NCBI RefSeq assembly: GCF_001981305.1
Contig: NZ_MSCW01000004.1
Coordinates: forward strand, 298,021 to 362,020
Length of the DNA: 64,000 nt
Origin: Marinobacter lutaoensis
Lineage (GTDB): Bacteria > Pseudomonadota > Gammaproteobacteria > Pseudomonadales > Oleiphilaceae
Direction: 5' to 3'
Shown: positions 37,927 to 47,670 of the stretch, piece after piece
Layout of the letters: every line of letters begins with the position of its first letter
How positions within the stretch are numbered: the first letter of the stretch is position 1
Translations under genes and position numbers: made by a program
The notes under the pieces: generated by a model
The model's database searches: none
What the model was told of the DNA's origin: nothing
The model's input: the letters and a program-made list of their open reading frames with translations, nothing else

Positions 37927-40900
37927 GGTTGGCTTCCTCAAGCAGCCCGAGAATGAGTTCGAACTGGAAGTCGTGGGTCAGGCGCTCCAGCTCCGAGATG
38001 AACCGGGCGTCGGCCTGGTTGTGTCGTTTCAGGTCGTGCAGGGCTTCCAGCAGTCCCTTGCGGTGGCCGATGCGTGCCAGCGCCGCCAGCTGCTCGCGGT
38101 ATTCCGGCGCCGGCATCGGCAGGTCGCCGGCCTTGGGCGCCGGGGCGCTGGTCAGGGGCTCCGGGCTCTTCTCGAACCGCCACTGGAGGGCGAGGGCCCG
38201 AGCCATGGCCGCCAGCAGGGCGTTGAGCCGGACCGGCTTGATGATGTAGTCGTCGTGCAGCCGGGGGGCGTCCGGGTCGTGTCGGCCTTCCTGGGCGTCG
38301 GCGGACACCATGATCACCGGCAGCGCCACCTTGCGCGCCCGTACCTGTTCCAGCACCTGCCAGCCGTTCAGCCCGGGCATGGAGACGTCCAGCAGCAGCA
38401 GGTCGGGCCGGAGTTGTTCCAGGGTGCCCAGCACCTCCAGGGAGTTGCCGATGTCCACCACCTCGAAGCCTAGGGGCGCGAGCAGGGCCCGGATCACTTG
38501 GCGGTGCGACTGGTCGTCGTCCACCACCAGCACTTTGCGGCGCGGGCCATGGTAGCCGTAGATGCGCCGTTCTGGCGCCGCCAGCAACCGGGGCGCGGTA
38601 CTGTGCAGGCTGGACAGCATCAGGCTGACCCGGAAGGTGCTGCCCCGGCCCGGCTCGCTGGTCACAGAGATGTCGCCGCCCATGATTTCGGTGAGCAGCC
38701 GGGTGATGGTCAGGCCCAGGCCGGTGCCGGCACGGGCCTGGCCAGGCGTGCGGATGCGCTCGAATGGGCGGAAGATGCGCTCGATGTTTTCCGGGGCGAT
38801 GCCTTCGCCGGTGTCGCGCACGGTGAATTCGGCCACCTGGCTGCGGTAGCGCAGGGTCAGCGATACGCCGCCGGCATCGGTGTATTTGATGGCGTTGGAG
38901 AGCAGGTTGATCAGGATCTGGCGCAGCCGCTTCTCGTCGGTGGTGACCAGGTCCGGCAGCGGGTTGGGGCAGTGGTACTCGAAGGCCAAGCCCTTGTCCT
39001 CGGCCTGCAGCCGGAACATGGTCACCAGCTGCTCCATCAGCAGGCCGATGCGTACCTGGTCGCGGTGCAGGTCGAGCCGGCCGGCCTCGATCTTGGAGAT
39101 GTCCAGAAGGCCCTCGATCAGGTCCGACAGATACTCGCCGCTGCGCCGAATGACCCCGAGTGCCTCCTTGCGGTGCGCCGGTACGGTGGCGTCGTTTTCC
39201 ATCAGCTGGGCGTAGCCGAGGATGGCGTTCAGGGGTGAACGCAGCTCGTGACTGATGCCGGTCAGGTAGCGGCTTTTGGCGCCGTTGGCCGCTTCCGCCT
39301 GTTCCTTGGCGTCCTGCAGCGCCTTGTCGGTGCGTTCGTGGGCGGCGATTTCCTCCATCAGCAGGCGGGTCTGGCGCCGGGATTCCTCCTCCGCCACGCG
39401 CCGGCTTTCGTGGGCCAGCACGAACAGCCAGCACACCACGCCGGTCACGATCACCAGGATGAAGAACACCTTCCACAGGGTCACCGACAGCAGCAGCGCC
39501 TGCTGGGCCGAGGTGACCGGTGTCTGGTGGTAAATCAGCGACAGCAGCAGGCCGGAAACGCCGTTGATGACCACCAGCAGGGTGAGAAAGTGGCCCAGGC
39601 GGCTGTGCAGCGAGGCCTGCAGCCGCCGTGGCACCAGATGACCGATCAGGCCCTGCAGCTGTTCACGGTAGCTGGCGCCGGGCTTGCACTGGTCGCCGCA
39701 GCGGGCGTCCAGGGAGCAGCATAGGGAACAGATGGCGCCGGCATAGGCCGGGCAGTAGGTGACGTCCTCTGGCTCGAACCGGTGCTCGCAGATGGAGCAG
39801 GGCACCAGTGCGTGGTCGGTGGCGATCGGCTGGAACGGTCGCGCGATGTAGAAACGGCCGCCGGTGGCCAGGGCGATCAGCGGCGCCGCCAGCAGGGCGG
39901 TGACGAGGGCGATGAAGTGGGACAGGGCCCGGGCCAAGTCGCCGGCCACGCCGGCGTGCAGCGCCAGACCCACCGCCGAGGCAATCAGCATGGCCCCCAC
40001 ACCCACCGGGTTGATGTCGTACAGGTGCGCGCGCTTGAACTCGATGTAGCGGGGGCTCAGCCCCAGCGGTTTGTTGATCACCAGATCCGCCACCAGCGCC
40101 CCGACCCAGGCGATGGCGATGATGCCGTAGAAGCCGAGGGTTTCCTCCAGTGCCTGGTACACCCCCAGTTCCATCACCATCAGGGCGATGGCGACGTTGA
40201 AGAACAGCCACACCACCCGTCCCGGGTGGCTGTGGGTCAGGCGCGAGAAGAAGTTGGACCAGGCGATGGAGCCGGCGTAGGCGTTGGTGACGTTGATCTT
40301 GAGCTGGCACAGGATCACGAAGCTGCCGGCCAGGGCCAGGGACACCTCCGGTGAATGGGTCATGTAGTTGAACGCCACCACGTACATGCGGGTGGGGTCG
40401 GCGGCGTCGGCGGCCGGCACGCCCTGATTCAGTGCAAGCACGGCCAGGAAGGAGCCGGCCAGAATCTTCAGCATGCCCACCAGAATCCAGCCGGGGCCGC
40501 CGGACATCACCGCCAGCCACCAGCGCCGCCGTTCCCGAGCGGTATGGGGCTTGGGAATGAAGCGCAGAAAGTCCACCTGCTCGCCGATCTGGGCGATCAG
40601 CGAGAACACCACGGCGGCGGCGGCACCGAACAGCAGGATGCTGAAGCCCTCGCTGTTGTCTCGGTTCAGGCCCTGGAAGCGGGTCCAGTCGTCGATGGCG
40701 GAGGCGTCGGCGTAGAGGATGAACGCGAACGGCGCCAGCTGCAGCACCAGGAACACCGGCTGGGTCCACACCTGGAACCGGCTGATGGTGGTGATGCCGT
40801 GGGTAACCAGCGGGATGATGACGACCGCGCAGATCAGGTAGCCCAGCACCAGCGGAATGTCGAACAGCAGGCGCAGGGCCATGGCCATGATGGCCGCTTC

Positions 40901-41296
40901 CAGAGCGAAGAAGATGAAGGTGAAGGAGGCGTAGATCAGTGAGGTGATGGTGGAACCGATGTAGCCGAAACCGGCGCCCCGGGTCAGCAGGTCGATGTCC
41001 ACCCCGTAGCGGGCGGCGTAGTAGCTGATGGGAATGGCGGTCAGGAAGATCACCAAGCTCACCGCCAGGATGGCGACGACGGCGTTGTCGAAGCCGTAAT
41101 GCAGGGTGATGGAGCCGCCGATGGCTTCCATCGCCAGGAACGAGATGGCGCCCAGGGCGGTGTGGCTGACCCGGGCGGCGGACCAGCGGCGGGCGCTCTT
41201 GGCGGTGAATCTCAGGGCATAGTCTTCCAGAGTCTGGTTCGCTACCCATTGGTTGTAGCTGCGCCGGACCCGGAAGATGTTCTGCTTGGTTGTCAT
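37913..41296 (-). CDS. Hybrid histidine kinase fused to an NCS1/cytosine-permease-like transporter
   Basis: The 1,127-residue protein starts at MTTKQNIF; the open frame upstream lacks hydrophobic structure. Residues ~25-485 form a complete NCS1-type transporter core (VDIDLLTRGAGFGYIGSTIT, FQVWTQP, CQLKINVTNAYAGSIAWSNF, INKPLGLSPRYIEFKRAHLY). A cysteine-rich module with eight Cys follows (500, 503, 515, 523, 526, 527, 533, 537), then two membrane helices (~570-588, 605-627), a coiled coil, a HisKA domain with His-683, an ATPase domain (NLLSNAIKY, DTGEGI, GTGLGL), a receiver with Asp-970 and a C-terminal helical stretch. It probably senses or carries an amide, urea or related compound and phosphorylates the adjacent regulator. 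Confidence 0.9.
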   Translation of the reverse strand: MTTKQNIFRVRRSYNQWVANQTLEDYALRFTAKSARRWSAARVSHTALGAISFLAMEAIGGSITLHYGFDNAVVAILAVSLVIFLTAIPISYYAARYGVDIDLLTRGAGFGYIGSTITSLIYASFTFIFFALEAAIMAMALRLLFDIPLVLGYLICAVVIIPLVTHGITTISRFQVWTQPVFLVLQLAPFAFILYADASAIDDWTRFQGLNRDNSEGFSILLFGAAAAVVFSLIAQIGEQVDFLRFIPKPHTARERRRWWLAVMSGGPGWILVGMLKILAGSFLAVLALNQGVPAADAADPTRMYVVAFNYMTHSPEVSLALAGSFVILCQLKINVTNAYAGSIAWSNFFSRLTHSHPGRVVWLFFNVAIALMVMELGVYQALEETLGFYGIIAIAWVGALVADLVINKPLGLSPRYIEFKRAHLYDINPVGVGAMLIASAVGLALHAGVAGDLARALSHFIALVTALLAAPLIALATGGRFYIARPFQPIATDHALVPCSICEHRFEPEDVTYCPAYAGAICSLCCSLDARCGDQCKPGASYREQLQGLIGHLVPRRLQASLHSRLGHFLTLLVVINGVSGLLLSLIYHQTPVTSAQQALLLSVTLWKVFFILVIVTGVVCWLFVLAHESRRVAEEESRRQTRLLMEEIAAHERTDKALQDAKEQAEAANGAKSRYLTGISHELRSPLNAILGYAQLMENDATVPAHRKEALGVIRRSGEYLSDLIEGLLDISKIEAGRLDLHRDQVRIGLLMEQLVTMFRLQAEDKGLAFEYHCPNPLPDLVTTDEKRLRQILINLLSNAIKYTDAGGVSLTLRYRSQVAEFTVRDTGEGIAPENIERIFRPFERIRTPGQARAGTGLGLTITRLLTEIMGGDISVTSEPGRGSTFRVSLMLSSLHSTAPRLLAAPERRIYGYHGPRRKVLVVDDDQSHRQVIRALLAPLGFEVVDIGNSLEVLGTLEQLRPDLLLLDVSMPGLNGWQVLEQVRARKVALPVIMVSADAQEGRHDPDAPRLHDDYIIKPVRLNALLAAMARALALQWRFEKSPEPLTSAPAPKAGDLPMPAPEYREQLAALARIGHRKGLLEALHDLKRHNQADARFISELERLTHDFQFELILGLLEEANHELS

Positions 41297-41500
41297 GGCT
41301 GCGTTTCCGGTCGCGGGGGAACGTGCGGCGTCGGCGCAGGTTCCAGGGCCGCGCGCCGGGCGTTCCAAAGCCGGATCAAGTTTCGTGCCAGTCCCTGGCC
41401 CAACCCTCGCATCGTCGTCGTCGCGCGGGCGCGCACCCCGGACACCGGGGATTCGGCTCTGTTCCTGGTCGGTTGTACCCCGTGCCGGGGGCCAGCGGTA

Positions 41501-41516
41501 TGCGTCAAATGACGTA
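41501..41516. promoter_or_regulatory. Amide-regulon operator, site 1 (divergent promoter region)
   Basis: TGCGTCAAATGACGTA is the complement of TACGTCATTTGACGCA. It lies 205 bases upstream of the kinase gene and 120 upstream of the ABC-transporter gene, in the only 339-base gap between them. The same inverted repeat recurs before amiF and fmdA. Nothing else was recognised in this gap. Confidence 0.75.
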
Positions 41517-41635
41517 GGGCGCTGGGGTGATTGGCGAATGGGCGCCCTGGCGGGGGCTCGACAGAATGGGAGTCCTGGGCGCTGCGCTCTCCGACGGGCG
41601 GCGGCACCGGCTTTCAAACTCTGCGAGGACTGACC

Positions 41636-42904
41636 ATGGGAACCACAACCACGGCCGCCGGGCGGCGGCCATCCGGCACACGCAAGGGGCTCCGCGGGAG
41701 CCTATGGACTCTGGCGGCATCGGTGATGCTGGCCAGCACGGCCCAGGCCGCGGTACCGCCAACCCCCGAGGTGAACACCACCGGCCTGGCGGTGACCGAC
41801 GACACCGTCAAGGTGGGCATTCTGCACTCCATCACCGGCACCATGGCGATCAGCGAGATCGGCTCGGTGCAGGCCGAGAAGCTGGCTATCGACCAGATCA
41901 ATGCCGCCGGTGGTGTGCTGGGCCGGAAGATCGAGTATGTCCAGGAGGACGGTGCCAGCGACTGGCCCACCTTCGCGGAGAAGGCGCGCAAGCTGCTGCG
42001 CCAGGACGACGTGGCCGCCATCTTCGGTTGCTGGACCTCGGCCTCGCGCAAGGCGGTGCTGCCGGTGATCGAGCAGTACAACGGCATGCTTTACTACCCC
42101 ACCTTCTATGAGGGCCTGGAGCAGTCACCGAACGTGATCTACACCGGCCAGGAGGCCACCCAGCAGATCCTCGCTGGCATCGACTGGGCGGTGAAGACGA
42201 AGGGGGCGAAGACCTTCTACCTGCTCGGTTCCGATTACATCTGGCCGCGCACCTCCAACAAGATCGCCCGCAAGCACATCGACAAGCTGGGTCTGAAGGT
42301 GGTGGGCGAGGAGTACTACCCGCTGGGGCATACCCAGTTCAACTCGGTGATCAATAAGATCAAGCTGAAGAAGCCGGATGTCATCTTCGCCTCCGTGGTG
42401 GGCGGTTCCAACGTTGCCTTCTACAAGCAGATGAAGGCCGCCGGGGTCGATTTCACCGATGAAAAACCGCTGCTGCTGACCATCTCCGTCACCGAGGATG
42501 AAATTCGCGGCATCGGCGGCGAGAACGTCAACGGCATCTACGCCTCCATGAAGTATTTCCAGAGCCTGGACAACCCGAACAACCAGGACTTCGTCAAGGC
42601 GTTCAAGGCCGCCTACGGCGATGACATGGTGATCGGCGACGTTACCCAGGCAGCCTACCTTGGCCCCTGGCTGTGGAAGATGGCGGTGGAGAAGGCTGGG
42701 TCCTTCGACATCGACAAAATCCGCGAGGCCTCACCGGGCATTGAGTTCACCAAGGCCCCGGAAGGCTACGTGCGCATCCATGAGAACCATCACCTGTGGT
42801 CGAAGACCCGCATTGGCCAGGCCCAGACCGACGGCCAGTACAAGGTGGTCTACGAGACGCCGGAACTGATGGAACCGGATCCGTTCCCCGAGGGCTATCA
42901 GTAA
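41636..42904 (+). CDS. urtA: Urea/short-chain amide ABC transporter, substrate-binding protein
   Basis: The 422-residue periplasmic protein has a signal peptide (KGLRGSLWTLAASVMLASTA, cleavage after QA-A) and the UrtA/FmdD-type fold (VKVGILHSITGTMAISEIGS, FGCWTSASRKAVLPVIEQYN, GSDYIWPRTSNKIARKHI). Such proteins bind urea or short amides such as formamide and acetamide. The ATG at 41636 gives the signal peptide; an upstream in-frame start at 41531 is unlikely. It heads an operon of five transporter genes plus amiE. The predicted operator lies 120 bases upstream. Confidence 0.9.
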   Translation: MGTTTTAAGRRPSGTRKGLRGSLWTLAASVMLASTAQAAVPPTPEVNTTGLAVTDDTVKVGILHSITGTMAISEIGSVQAEKLAIDQINAAGGVLGRKIEYVQEDGASDWPTFAEKARKLLRQDDVAAIFGCWTSASRKAVLPVIEQYNGMLYYPTFYEGLEQSPNVIYTGQEATQQILAGIDWAVKTKGAKTFYLLGSDYIWPRTSNKIARKHIDKLGLKVVGEEYYPLGHTQFNSVINKIKLKKPDVIFASVVGGSNVAFYKQMKAAGVDFTDEKPLLLTISVTEDEIRGIGGENVNGIYASMKYFQSLDNPNNQDFVKAFKAAYGDDMVIGDVTQAAYLGPWLWKMAVEKAGSFDIDKIREASPGIEFTKAPEGYVRIHENHHLWSKTRIGQAQTDGQYKVVYETPELMEPDPFPEGYQ

Positions 42905-42988
42905 GCCCGAAGCGTCGCCGGTGCCTCTTGGTGCCGGTGCCGCCGTCCGGAGCGATCAAGGGGTGTTCACACAAGGGGAGTAAGGGTC

Positions 42989-43915
42989 ATGTTTGATGGC
43001 TACACCACCAGTGAGTTGTTGTCGATATTCGCCATGCAGGGGTTCGCCGGCCTGTCCCTGTTCTCGGTCTTCGTACTGATGGCGCTGGGCCTGGCAATCA
43101 TCTTCGGTCAGATGGGCGTGATCAACATGGCCCACGGGGAGTTCATGATCCTGGGCGCCTACACCACCTACCTGACCTCGAATCTGTTCCAGAGCTACTT
43201 GCCGAGCCTGTTCAGCGGCTACTTCTTCGTGGCCATGCTGTTGGCTTTCGTGGTGTGCGCGGCCCTGGGCGCGCTGATCGAGTGGGCGATGATCCGGCAC
43301 CTGTACCGGCGCCCGCTGGACACCCTGCTGGCCACTTGGGGCCTGAGCCTGATCATGCAACAGGCCTACCGCTCTATTTTCGGCGCCCGGGAAGTGGGTG
43401 TGGAGCTGCCGGAGTGGATGATGGGCGCGATCCAGGTCACCGATCTGGTGGAACTGCCGATCAACGGCCTGTTCGTGATGATCATCGCCCTGGCCATTGC
43501 CCTGGGCGTGTACCTGCTGATGTACCGCTCCGGCTGGGGCCGGAAGGTGCGCGCGGTGGTGCAGAACCGGCCCATGGCCGAGGCGGTGGGCATCAACAGC
43601 GCCGGCGTGGACCGGGCCACCTTCGCCCTCGGCTGCGGCATTGCCGGCATCGCCGGCGCCGCCTTCACCATGATCGGCTCCACTGGCCCGTCGTCGGGCC
43701 AGGCGTACATCGTCGATACCTTCCTGGTGGTGGTGTTCGGCGGTGCCCAGAGTCTGATCGGCACCATTGTGTCCGCCTTCTCCATCTCCCAGGCCCAGTC
43801 CACCATGGAATTCTTCATGAGCGGTTCCATGGCCAAGGTCCTGACCTTGCTGGTGGTCGTCGGCATCCTGATGCTGCGCCCGGAAGGTCTGATGGCCCTT
43901 AAGGTTCGTCGCTAG
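42989..43915 (+). CDS. urtB: Urea/short-chain amide ABC transporter permease (UrtB-type)
   Basis: The 308-residue membrane protein is a branched-chain-type permease (ALGLAIIFGQMGVINMAHGE, TWGLSLIMQQAYRSIFGARE, GCGIAGIAGAAFTMIGSTGP). About eight membrane helices are expected. A GGGGAGTAAGGG ribosome site precedes the ATG. It pairs with the permease encoded 10 bases downstream. Confidence 0.9.
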   Translation: MFDGYTTSELLSIFAMQGFAGLSLFSVFVLMALGLAIIFGQMGVINMAHGEFMILGAYTTYLTSNLFQSYLPSLFSGYFFVAMLLAFVVCAALGALIEWAMIRHLYRRPLDTLLATWGLSLIMQQAYRSIFGAREVGVELPEWMMGAIQVTDLVELPINGLFVMIIALAIALGVYLLMYRSGWGRKVRAVVQNRPMAEAVGINSAGVDRATFALGCGIAGIAGAAFTMIGSTGPSSGQAYIVDTFLVVVFGGAQSLIGTIVSAFSISQAQSTMEFFMSGSMAKVLTLLVVVGILMLRPEGLMALKVRR

Positions 43916-43925
43916 GAGACCCCCC

Positions 43926-45116
43926 ATGAAAACCTCCGCTTCCCCCCTGAAATGGCTGGCCTCCCGCGAGGGGCTTTACTACCTGGCGCTGGCGCTGCTG
44001 CTGGTGGTCATCCTGCCGCTGGCGCTGGATCCGTTCCGGCTGAACATGGTCGGCAAGTACCTGACCTACGCCTTCGTCGCCGTCGGCCTGGTGATGTGCT
44101 GGGGCAAGGCCGGCATCCTGAGTCTGGGCCAGGGCGTGTTCTTCGGCCTGGGCGGCTACTGCATGGCGATGTTCCTGAAACTGGAGGCGTCCACCCCGGA
44201 GGCCACCGCAATCCAGTCCACCCCGGGCATCCCGGACTTCATGGACTGGAATCAGCTGACCGAGCTGCCCTGGTTCTGGGAGCCGTTCCACAGCTTCGCC
44301 TTCACCCTGATCGCCCTCATCGGTGTGCCGGTGCTGCTGGCGCTAATCATCGGCCTGGCCATGTTCACCCGCCGGGTGGGCGGGGTGTACTTCGCCATCA
44401 TCACCCAGGCCATCGCCGCCATCCTGACCATCCTGATCATTGGCCAGCAGGGGTACACCGGCGGCGTCAACGGCATCACCGACCTGCAAACGCTGATGGG
44501 CTGGGACATCCGCACCGACGAGGCCAAGACCCTGCTGTACTTCGTCTGCGTCGGGCTGCTGTTCCTGTGCCTGTTCACCGCCCGGTTCGTGCAGAACCGC
44601 AAGCTGGGCCGGATCCTGGTGGCGATGAATGCCCAGGAGATGCGGGTGCGCTTCTCCGGATACGACGTGGCGGCCTTCAAGATCTTCGTGTTCTGCCTGG
44701 CGGCGGCCTTTGCCGGCGTCGGCGGCGCGCTGTTCACGCTGATCGTGGGGTTCATGTCGCCGTCCTTCATCGGCATCGTCGCCTCCATCGAAATGGTGAT
44801 CTTCTGCGCCCTGGGGGGCCGCCTGTCGTTGCTCGGCGCGGTCTACGGTGCGCTGCTGGTAAACGCGGCCAAGAGCGGTTTCTCCGAATCGTTGCCGGAA
44901 CTCTGGCCGTTCCTGATGGGGGCCCTGTTCATCGGCGTGGTGCTGGCATTCCCGAACGGCCTGGCCGGCCTGTACCAGACCTACGTAATGCCGCTGGAAG
45001 CGCGCCTGTTCCGGCGCCGGACCCCGACACCGCCGGCCGCGCCGGCGACGGGCCGGAAAGACGACGGGAAGCCCTTCGACCCGATGATTGACCACTTCAG
45101 CCCGGAGAAATCGTGA
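43926..45116 (+). CDS. urtC: Urea/short-chain amide ABC transporter permease (UrtC-type)
   Basis: The 396-residue permease has about ten membrane segments and the family signature (VGLVMCWGKAGILSLGQGVF, AIIGLAMFTRRVGGVYFAI-like stretch, GYTGGVNGITDL, CALGGRLSLLGAVYGALLVN). The last ~35 residues form a charged cytosolic tail. Its stop overlaps the start of the urtD gene (ATGA). It is the second channel subunit of the transporter. Confidence 0.9.
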   Translation: MKTSASPLKWLASREGLYYLALALLLVVILPLALDPFRLNMVGKYLTYAFVAVGLVMCWGKAGILSLGQGVFFGLGGYCMAMFLKLEASTPEATAIQSTPGIPDFMDWNQLTELPWFWEPFHSFAFTLIALIGVPVLLALIIGLAMFTRRVGGVYFAIITQAIAAILTILIIGQQGYTGGVNGITDLQTLMGWDIRTDEAKTLLYFVCVGLLFLCLFTARFVQNRKLGRILVAMNAQEMRVRFSGYDVAAFKIFVFCLAAAFAGVGGALFTLIVGFMSPSFIGIVASIEMVIFCALGGRLSLLGAVYGALLVNAAKSGFSESLPELWPFLMGALFIGVVLAFPNGLAGLYQTYVMPLEARLFRRRTPTPPAAPATGRKDDGKPFDPMIDHFSPEKS

Positions 45117-45868
45117 TGAACACAGTCAACAGCAAGGACTTTCTGCTGGCGGTGGAGGGCCTGACTGTCTCCTTCGACGGCTTCAAGGCGGTGGATGACC
45201 TGTCCTTCTACCTCGACCCGCGGGAAATCCGGGTGATTATCGGCCCCAACGGCGCCGGCAAGACCACGGTACTGGATCTGATCTGCGGCAAGACCCGGGC
45301 CACCTCCGGTTCCATCCGGTTCGCCGGCAAGGAGCTGACCCGGCTCAAGGAACACCAGATCGTGCACGCCGGGGTGGGGCGCAAGTTCCAGACCCCCTCG
45401 GTGTTCGAGGATCTGACGGTGTTCGAGAACCTGGAAGTGTCCTATCCCCGGGGCCACAGCGTGATGGGGGCACTGGCATTCCGGCGCGACGCGGCGGTGG
45501 TCGAGGCGGTGGAGTCGGTGGCGGAGACCATCTTCCTGAAGGATCAGCTGGACCGGCCGGCGGCACTGCTCAGCCACGGCCAGAAGCAGTGGCTGGAGAT
45601 CGGCATGCTGCTGATCCAGAAGCCGGACCTGCTGATGTTGGACGAGCCGGTGGCGGGCATGTCCGTGACCGAGCGCAAGAAAACGGCGGAGCTGCTGAAG
45701 GTGATCACCGAGAACCATACGGTGCTGGTGATCGAGCATGACATGCAGTTCGTGGGTGATATCGCCGACCGGGTGACGGTGATGCACCAGGGCAAGGTTC
45801 TTTCCGAGGGGTCCATCGAGCATGTGAAGTCGGACCCGAAAGTCATCGAAGTCTATCTGGGGCACTGA
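45113..45868 (+). CDS. urtD: Urea/short-chain amide ABC transporter ATPase (UrtD-type)
   Basis: The 251-residue ATPase has Walker A GPNGAGKTT, a Q-loop (RKFQTPSVF), signature LSHGQKQWLEI, Walker B LLMLDEP and the H-loop VIEHDM. The short QK-containing signature is typical of the UrtD branch of branched-chain-type ATPases. It overlaps urtC by 4 bases and is followed after 2 bases by urtE. Confidence 0.92.
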   Translation: MMNTVNSKDFLLAVEGLTVSFDGFKAVDDLSFYLDPREIRVIIGPNGAGKTTVLDLICGKTRATSGSIRFAGKELTRLKEHQIVHAGVGRKFQTPSVFEDLTVFENLEVSYPRGHSVMGALAFRRDAAVVEAVESVAETIFLKDQLDRPAALLSHGQKQWLEIGMLLIQKPDLLMLDEPVAGMSVTERKKTAELLKVITENHTVLVIEHDMQFVGDIADRVTVMHQGKVLSEGSIEHVKSDPKVIEVYLGH

Positions 45869-45870
45869 TC

Positions 45871-46560
45871 ATGCTGAGCGTCAAACATCATTCGGTGGCC
45901 TATGGCCAGAGCACCATCATCGAGGATCTGAACCTGGAGGTGGGTCGGAACGAGATCGTGGCGGTGGTGGGTCGCAACGGCATGGGTAAGACCACGCTGA
46001 TGAAATCGCTGGTGGGGATGACACCGTCCCGGGCTGGAGACATCGAGCTGGATGGTACGCCGCTGACGGGGCTGAAGAGCTACCAACGGGTGCGGGCCGG
46101 GATCGGCTTCGTGCCCCAGGGGCGGATGATTTTTTCCACGCTGACGGTGAAGGAAAACATCGAGACCGGACTGGCGGCGGTGGGTGAGGCGAAGGTCCCG
46201 GAAGACCTTTATGAGCTGTTTCCGGTGCTCAGGGACATGCAGAACCGGCGCGGAGGCAACCTTTCGGGCGGCCAGCAGCAACAGCTGGCGATTGCCCGGG
46301 CACTGGCGACCCGGCCCAAGGTGCTGCTGCTGGACGAGCCCACCGAGGGCATCCAGCCCAACATCATCAAGGACATTGCCAAGACCCTTCGGCGTATCCG
46401 CGACGAGCGGGGGTTGTCGATCGTGGTGTCGGAGCAGGTGCTGAGTTTCGTGATGGATGCGGCGGACCGGATTCTGGTGATCGAGAAGGGGGCGATTGTG
46501 CACGAGGAGCTTCGGCAAGAGGCGAATCAGGACAAGATTGCCAGTTATCTGGCTGTTTAG
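45871..46560 (+). CDS. urtE: Urea/short-chain amide ABC transporter ATPase (UrtE-type)
   Basis: The 229-residue ATPase has Walker A GRNGMGKTT, signature NLSGGQQQQLAIARAL, Walker B VLLLDEPTEGIQPNII and a final SYLAV-type C-terminus. The EGIQPNII segment is typical of UrtE. It completes the two-permease, two-ATPase transporter and is followed after 21 bases by the amidase gene amiE, tying uptake to hydrolysis. Confidence 0.92.
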   Translation: MLSVKHHSVAYGQSTIIEDLNLEVGRNEIVAVVGRNGMGKTTLMKSLVGMTPSRAGDIELDGTPLTGLKSYQRVRAGIGFVPQGRMIFSTLTVKENIETGLAAVGEAKVPEDLYELFPVLRDMQNRRGGNLSGGQQQQLAIARALATRPKVLLLDEPTEGIQPNIIKDIAKTLRRIRDERGLSIVVSEQVLSFVMDAADRILVIEKGAIVHEELRQEANQDKIASYLAV

Positions 46561-46581
46561 CTTGGTTGAGGGGTAACGAAT

Positions 46582-47628
46582 ATGAGACACGGTGATATTT
46601 CCAGCAGTAACGATACCGTCGGCGTGGCGGTGGTGAATTACAAGATGCCGCGGCTGCATACCAAAGCCGAGGTGCTGGACAACGCCCGCAAGATTGCGGA
46701 CATGATCAAGGGAATGAAGGTAGGGCTGCCGGGCATGGATCTGGTGGTGTTCCCTGAATACAGCACCATGGGGATCATGTACGACGGCGACGAGATGATG
46801 GCAACCGCCGCGACCATTCCCGGTGAGGAAACGGCCATCTTCTCGGCCGCCTGCCGTGAGGCCAACACCTGGGGAGTGTTTTCCCTCACGGGTGAGCGGC
46901 ACGAGGAGCATCCCAACAAGGCGCCCTACAACACCCTGGTGCTGATCAACAACGAGGGTGAGATTGTCCAGAAATACCGCAAGTGCATCCCCTGGTGCCC
47001 CATCGAGGGCTGGTATCCGGGCGACACCACCTACGTCACCGAAGGTCCCAAGGGCCTGAAGATCAGCCTGATCATCTGCGACGACGGCAACTACCCGGAA
47101 ATCTGGCGCGACTGCGCCATGAAAGGCGCGGAGCTGATCGTGCGATGCCAGGGCTATATGTATCCGGCCAAGGACCAGCAGGTGATGATGGCCAAGGCCA
47201 TGGCCTGGGCCAACAACTGCTACGTGGCGGTGGCCAACGCCAGCGGCTTCGACGGCGTCTACTCCTACTTCGGCCACTCGGCAATCATCGGCTTTGACGG
47301 CCGCACCCTGGGTGAGTGCGGCGAGGAGGACATGGGCGTGCAGTACGCGCAGCTGTCGGTGAGCCAGATTCGGGATGCCCGGGCCAATGACCAGTCCCAG
47401 AACCACCTGTTCAAGTTGCTGCACCGCGGCTACACCGGGGTGTACAACTCCGGCGACGGCGACAAGGGCGTGGCGGACTGCCCGTTTGATTTCTATCGCA
47501 CTTGGGTAATGGATGCCCGGAAGGCACAGGAAAACGTCGAGGCCCTGACGCGGAGTACGATCGGTGTGGCCGAATGCCCGGTGGGTGAATTGCCGGTGGA
47601 TGGCAAAGAACGATCGGCAGGCGGGTAA
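46582..47628 (+). CDS. amiE: Aliphatic amidase
   Basis: The 348-residue nitrilase-superfamily enzyme converts short aliphatic amides (acetamide, propionamide) to acid and ammonia. The catalytic triad sits at the positions known for AmiE: Glu-59 (VVFPEYST), Lys-134 (KYRKCIPW) and Cys-166 ([11 protein letters not shown]). Start MRHGDISSS and length match the family. It is the last gene of the transporter operon. A degenerate relative of the amidase-operon ATPase gene amiB seems to follow. Confidence 0.96.
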   Translation: MRHGDISSSNDTVGVAVVNYKMPRLHTKAEVLDNARKIADMIKGMKVGLPGMDLVVFPEYSTMGIMYDGDEMMATAATIPGEETAIFSAACREANTWGVFSLTGERHEEHPNKAPYNTLVLINNEGEIVQKYRKCIPWCPIEGWYPGDTTYVTEGPKGLKISLIICDDGNYPEIWRDCAMKGAELIVRCQGYMYPAKDQQVMMAKAMAWANNCYVAVANASGFDGVYSYFGHSAIIGFDGRTLGECGEEDMGVQYAQLSVSQIRDARANDQSQNHLFKLLHRGYTGVYNSGDGDKGVADCPFDFYRTWVMDARKAQENVEALTRSTIGVAECPVGELPVDGKERSAGG

Positions 47629-47670
47629 CCTCCTGCCTGACCTGGGAAGGAGCATGTATGCCTTTCATGA

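Noticed and set aside
41297..41617. N-terminal extension of the transporter-kinase by 107 residues
   Set aside because: The extension is Arg/Pro-rich, has no family sequence and covers the operator region; the start MTTKQNIF gives a normal NCS1 N-terminus.
41517..41635. Sigma-54 promoter for the amide transporter operon
   Set aside because: I could not find a GG-N10-GC element in a suitable position, and the linked regulator is NarL-type rather than NtrC-type.
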